Of a stretch of DNA of 7,162 nucleotides, positions 5,262 to 7,162 are shown in pieces. Source of the DNA: Magnetococcales bacterium (GTDB lineage: Bacteria; Pseudomonadota; Magnetococcia; Magnetococcales; Magnetaquicoccaceae). The notes under the pieces were generated by a model. The model ran no database searches. It was not told the DNA's origin and worked only from the letters and a program-made list of their open reading frames with translations. Position numbers and translations under genes: made by a program. The number at the start of each line of letters is the position of its first letter. The first letter of the stretch is position 1. The DNA is taken from contig JADGCE010000137.1 of the NCBI GenBank assembly GCA_015229095.1, forward strand, positions 1 through 7,162. Direction: 5' to 3'.

Positions 5262-7159
5262 CCGCCCCTGACCTGCCCCCCATGCCCAGGCCCCTCATTC
5301 AACGGTTGCCGACACAGTTGGCCAACCAAATTGCGGCGGGCGAGGTGGTGGAACGCCCGGCTTCGGTGGTCAAAGAGCTGTTGGAAAACAGCCTGGATGC
5401 CGGGGCCAGTCGTATTGAAGTCTGGATCGAACAGGGGGGCAAACGCCTGATTCGGGTCGTGGACAATGGACATGGCATGAGTGACAGCCAGGCTCGCCTG
5501 GCCATGGAACGCCACGCCACCTCCAAGATCACCTCATTGGAGGATCTCTTTAGCATCCGCACCCTGGGGTTTCGGGGCGAGGCATTGCCTTCCATCGCTT
5601 CGGTTTCCCACTTTGAATTGGAGAGCAGGCCATCCGAACAGGTGGATGGGGTACGGATCAGCGTGCGCGGCGGTCATCTGGAGCAGGAGAGTCGTCTTGT
5701 CATGCCCGTCGGCACGCGCATTGCCGTGCGCAACCTTTTTTTCAACACCCCGGCCCGGCTGAAATTTATGAGTGCAGAGAGCACCGAGGCGCAACATGTC
5801 ACGGAATTTGTCCAACGGCTGGCCTTGGCCCATCCCGGGTGTGCGTTCAAGCTCTGGATCAATGGCCGCGAAAGCATGGAGATCCAGAGCGGTGATGATG
5901 AATATGTGCGGGGGCTGCGGCTGGCCACGGTTTTGGGGGAAGATTTTTTGAGCAATTGTCTGGAACTGGAGAGCCAGCAGGAGCATGTTGCCATCTCCGG
6001 CTGGATCGGCCTGCCCACCTTGAGTCGCAGCACGGCCCGCAGCATTCATCTTTTTGTCAATGGTCGCTGGGTGCGGGACAAGGTGATCATCGCCGTCATT
6101 CGGGAGGCGTACCGGGATCTGTTGGCCGGCAATCGTTATCCTGTTCTGGTCCTGTTTATTCAACTGCCTCCCGATACGGTGGATGTCAATGTGCATCCCA
6201 CCAAGCAGGAGGTGCGGTTTCATCAGCAGCAATTTGTCTATGCCAGCGTGCGCCGGGCTGTGACATCTGCATTGAGCACCCTGGGCAGGCGCACCTACCA
6301 GGCGGTTGAACAGGGCGGCACCCCCTTGGCGGGGGGGATGGGTGAGGAGCCCGTATTGGCCAATCTTCCCCCCTCCGTTTCCCAGCCGGTACACTGGGAG
6401 CACACCCCGACGGCCCGCTCTTCCCTCCATGCCGGTGGACAGAGTGTTGTCCACAAGGTGGCCGAGGGGGGGAGCTGGCCGCCGGCCAGCCTGTTGCGCC
6501 CACCGCCCACTCCGGAGAGCATGCCTCCTGCCCGCCCCGAACCCCATGGGGAAACGCCTCCCTCTCTCTTTGACCCTCCTCAGCCGCTGGGGCGGCCATT
6601 GGCCCAGATTCATGGGACTTATATTCTCGCACAGACTGCGGAGGGGATCGTGTTGGTGGACCAGCATGCCGCGCACGAACGCATCGTCTACGAAAGCTTA
6701 AAACAGGCCTATGGGGCGCACAAGTTGGCGGGGCAACGCCTGCTGGTGCCGGAAATTGTGCAACTCTCGCAAACAGAATCCGAACAGATGAACCATCATC
6801 TGCAGGCGTTGGCCCGGTTGGGGATTGTGGTGGAACCCTTTGGCAAGCAGGCCTTTGCGGTTCGGGAGGTTCCGGCCATGCTGGCCGACGGGAGGATACG
6901 GGAGTTGGTGTTGGATTTGCTGAACGATTTGGAAAAACAGGGCAGCAGCTCCGGAGTGGAGGCACGCATGGAACAGCTGCTATCCACCATGGCCTGTCAC
7001 AGCTCGGTGCGGGCGCGGAAAAAATTGAGTGTGGAAGAGATGGATGCCTTGTTGCGGCAGATGGAAAAGACCAATTTTTCCGGTCAGTGCAGCCACGGTC
7101 GTCCCACCTATACCACCATAAGTTTGGCGGAGCTGGAAAAAATGTTTGGTCGACGCTGA
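5258..7159 (+). CDS. mutL: DNA mismatch repair protein MutL (endonuclease-type)
   Basis: MutL links mismatch recognition by MutS to strand incision and removal. The product has 633 residues. The N-terminal GHKL ATPase has ENSLDAG (43-49) with the catalytic glutamate region, DNGHGM (69-74), the ATP-lid ATSK (87-90) and GFRGEAL (104-110). The transducer domain contains NGRWVRDK and VDVNVHPTKQEVRF (308-321). A proline-rich linker spans about residues 350-445. The C-terminal domain carries DQHAAHERIVYE (468-479), the metal-binding endonuclease motif, together with ACHSSVRA (579-586) and QCSHGRP (610-616), which complete the site. QRLLVP (493-498) fits the QxxLxP sliding-clamp motif. The organism therefore probably nicks with MutL and lacks MutH. 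AAGGTGGAG precedes the ATG, which overlaps the stop of the glycosylase gene and suggests translational coupling. The gene is complete; only three bases follow its stop. Confidence 0.98.
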   Translation: MTAPDLPPMPRPLIQRLPTQLANQIAAGEVVERPASVVKELLENSLDAGASRIEVWIEQGGKRLIRVVDNGHGMSDSQARLAMERHATSKITSLEDLFSIRTLGFRGEALPSIASVSHFELESRPSEQVDGVRISVRGGHLEQESRLVMPVGTRIAVRNLFFNTPARLKFMSAESTEAQHVTEFVQRLALAHPGCAFKLWINGRESMEIQSGDDEYVRGLRLATVLGEDFLSNCLELESQQEHVAISGWIGLPTLSRSTARSIHLFVNGRWVRDKVIIAVIREAYRDLLAGNRYPVLVLFIQLPPDTVDVNVHPTKQEVRFHQQQFVYASVRRAVTSALSTLGRRTYQAVEQGGTPLAGGMGEEPVLANLPPSVSQPVHWEHTPTARSSLHAGGQSVVHKVAEGGSWPPASLLRPPPTPESMPPARPEPHGETPPSLFDPPQPLGRPLAQIHGTYILAQTAEGIVLVDQHAAHERIVYESLKQAYGAHKLAGQRLLVPEIVQLSQTESEQMNHHLQALARLGIVVEPFGKQAFAVREVPAMLADGRIRELVLDLLNDLEKQGSSSGVEARMEQLLSTMACHSSVRARKKLSVEEMDALLRQMEKTNFSGQCSHGRPTYTTISLAELEKMFGRR

Positions 7160-7162
7160 CGG

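Noticed and set aside
5534..6676. Long minus-strand frame of 380 codons opposite mutL
   Set aside because: The mutL frame is certain from its conserved motifs, and the antisense translation is compositionally odd and matches nothing.

Overview
The window looks like an ordinary chromosomal housekeeping segment from a GC-rich proteobacterium. The evidence is the combination of Hsp15, RnfH, CysM, TruA and a MutL that carries the metal-binding endonuclease motif. That motif is absent from E. coli-type MutL, which works with MutH, so an enterobacterium is unlikely. The exact lineage cannot be fixed from this sequence: gammaproteobacterial, betaproteobacterial or a deep-branching group would all fit. 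I see no transposase, integrase, phage gene, CRISPR array or toxin-antitoxin pair.

Positions 1-2645 read entirely on the minus strand. In transcription order they hold rnfH (beta-grasp protein), truA (tRNA pseudouridine synthase, GTG start), a tRNA-Ala(CGC) with a good sigma70-type promoter and a Rho-independent terminator, a gene-poor stretch of about 535 bases, a GFA-family zinc protein, and hslR (Hsp15), which runs off the left edge of the window. The theme of this half is translation and ribosome maintenance: tRNA, tRNA modification and stalled-50S rescue.

Positions 2646-3623 hold a 234-base divergent spacer and then an orphan ParA/MinD-type ATPase on the plus strand, with no parB or recognisable partner beside it. 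It converges on cysM (minus strand, 3634-4521) with only 10 bases between the two stop codons.

Positions 4522-7159 hold a short divergent spacer and then a two-gene DNA repair unit on the plus strand: an endonuclease III-like HhH-GPD glycosylase whose stop codon overlaps the mutL start (ATGA). The glycosylase lacks the lyase lysine at the expected position and has non-standard spacing in its C-terminal cysteine cluster. Its coupling to mutL is the most interesting feature of the window. No clearly new system is evident.
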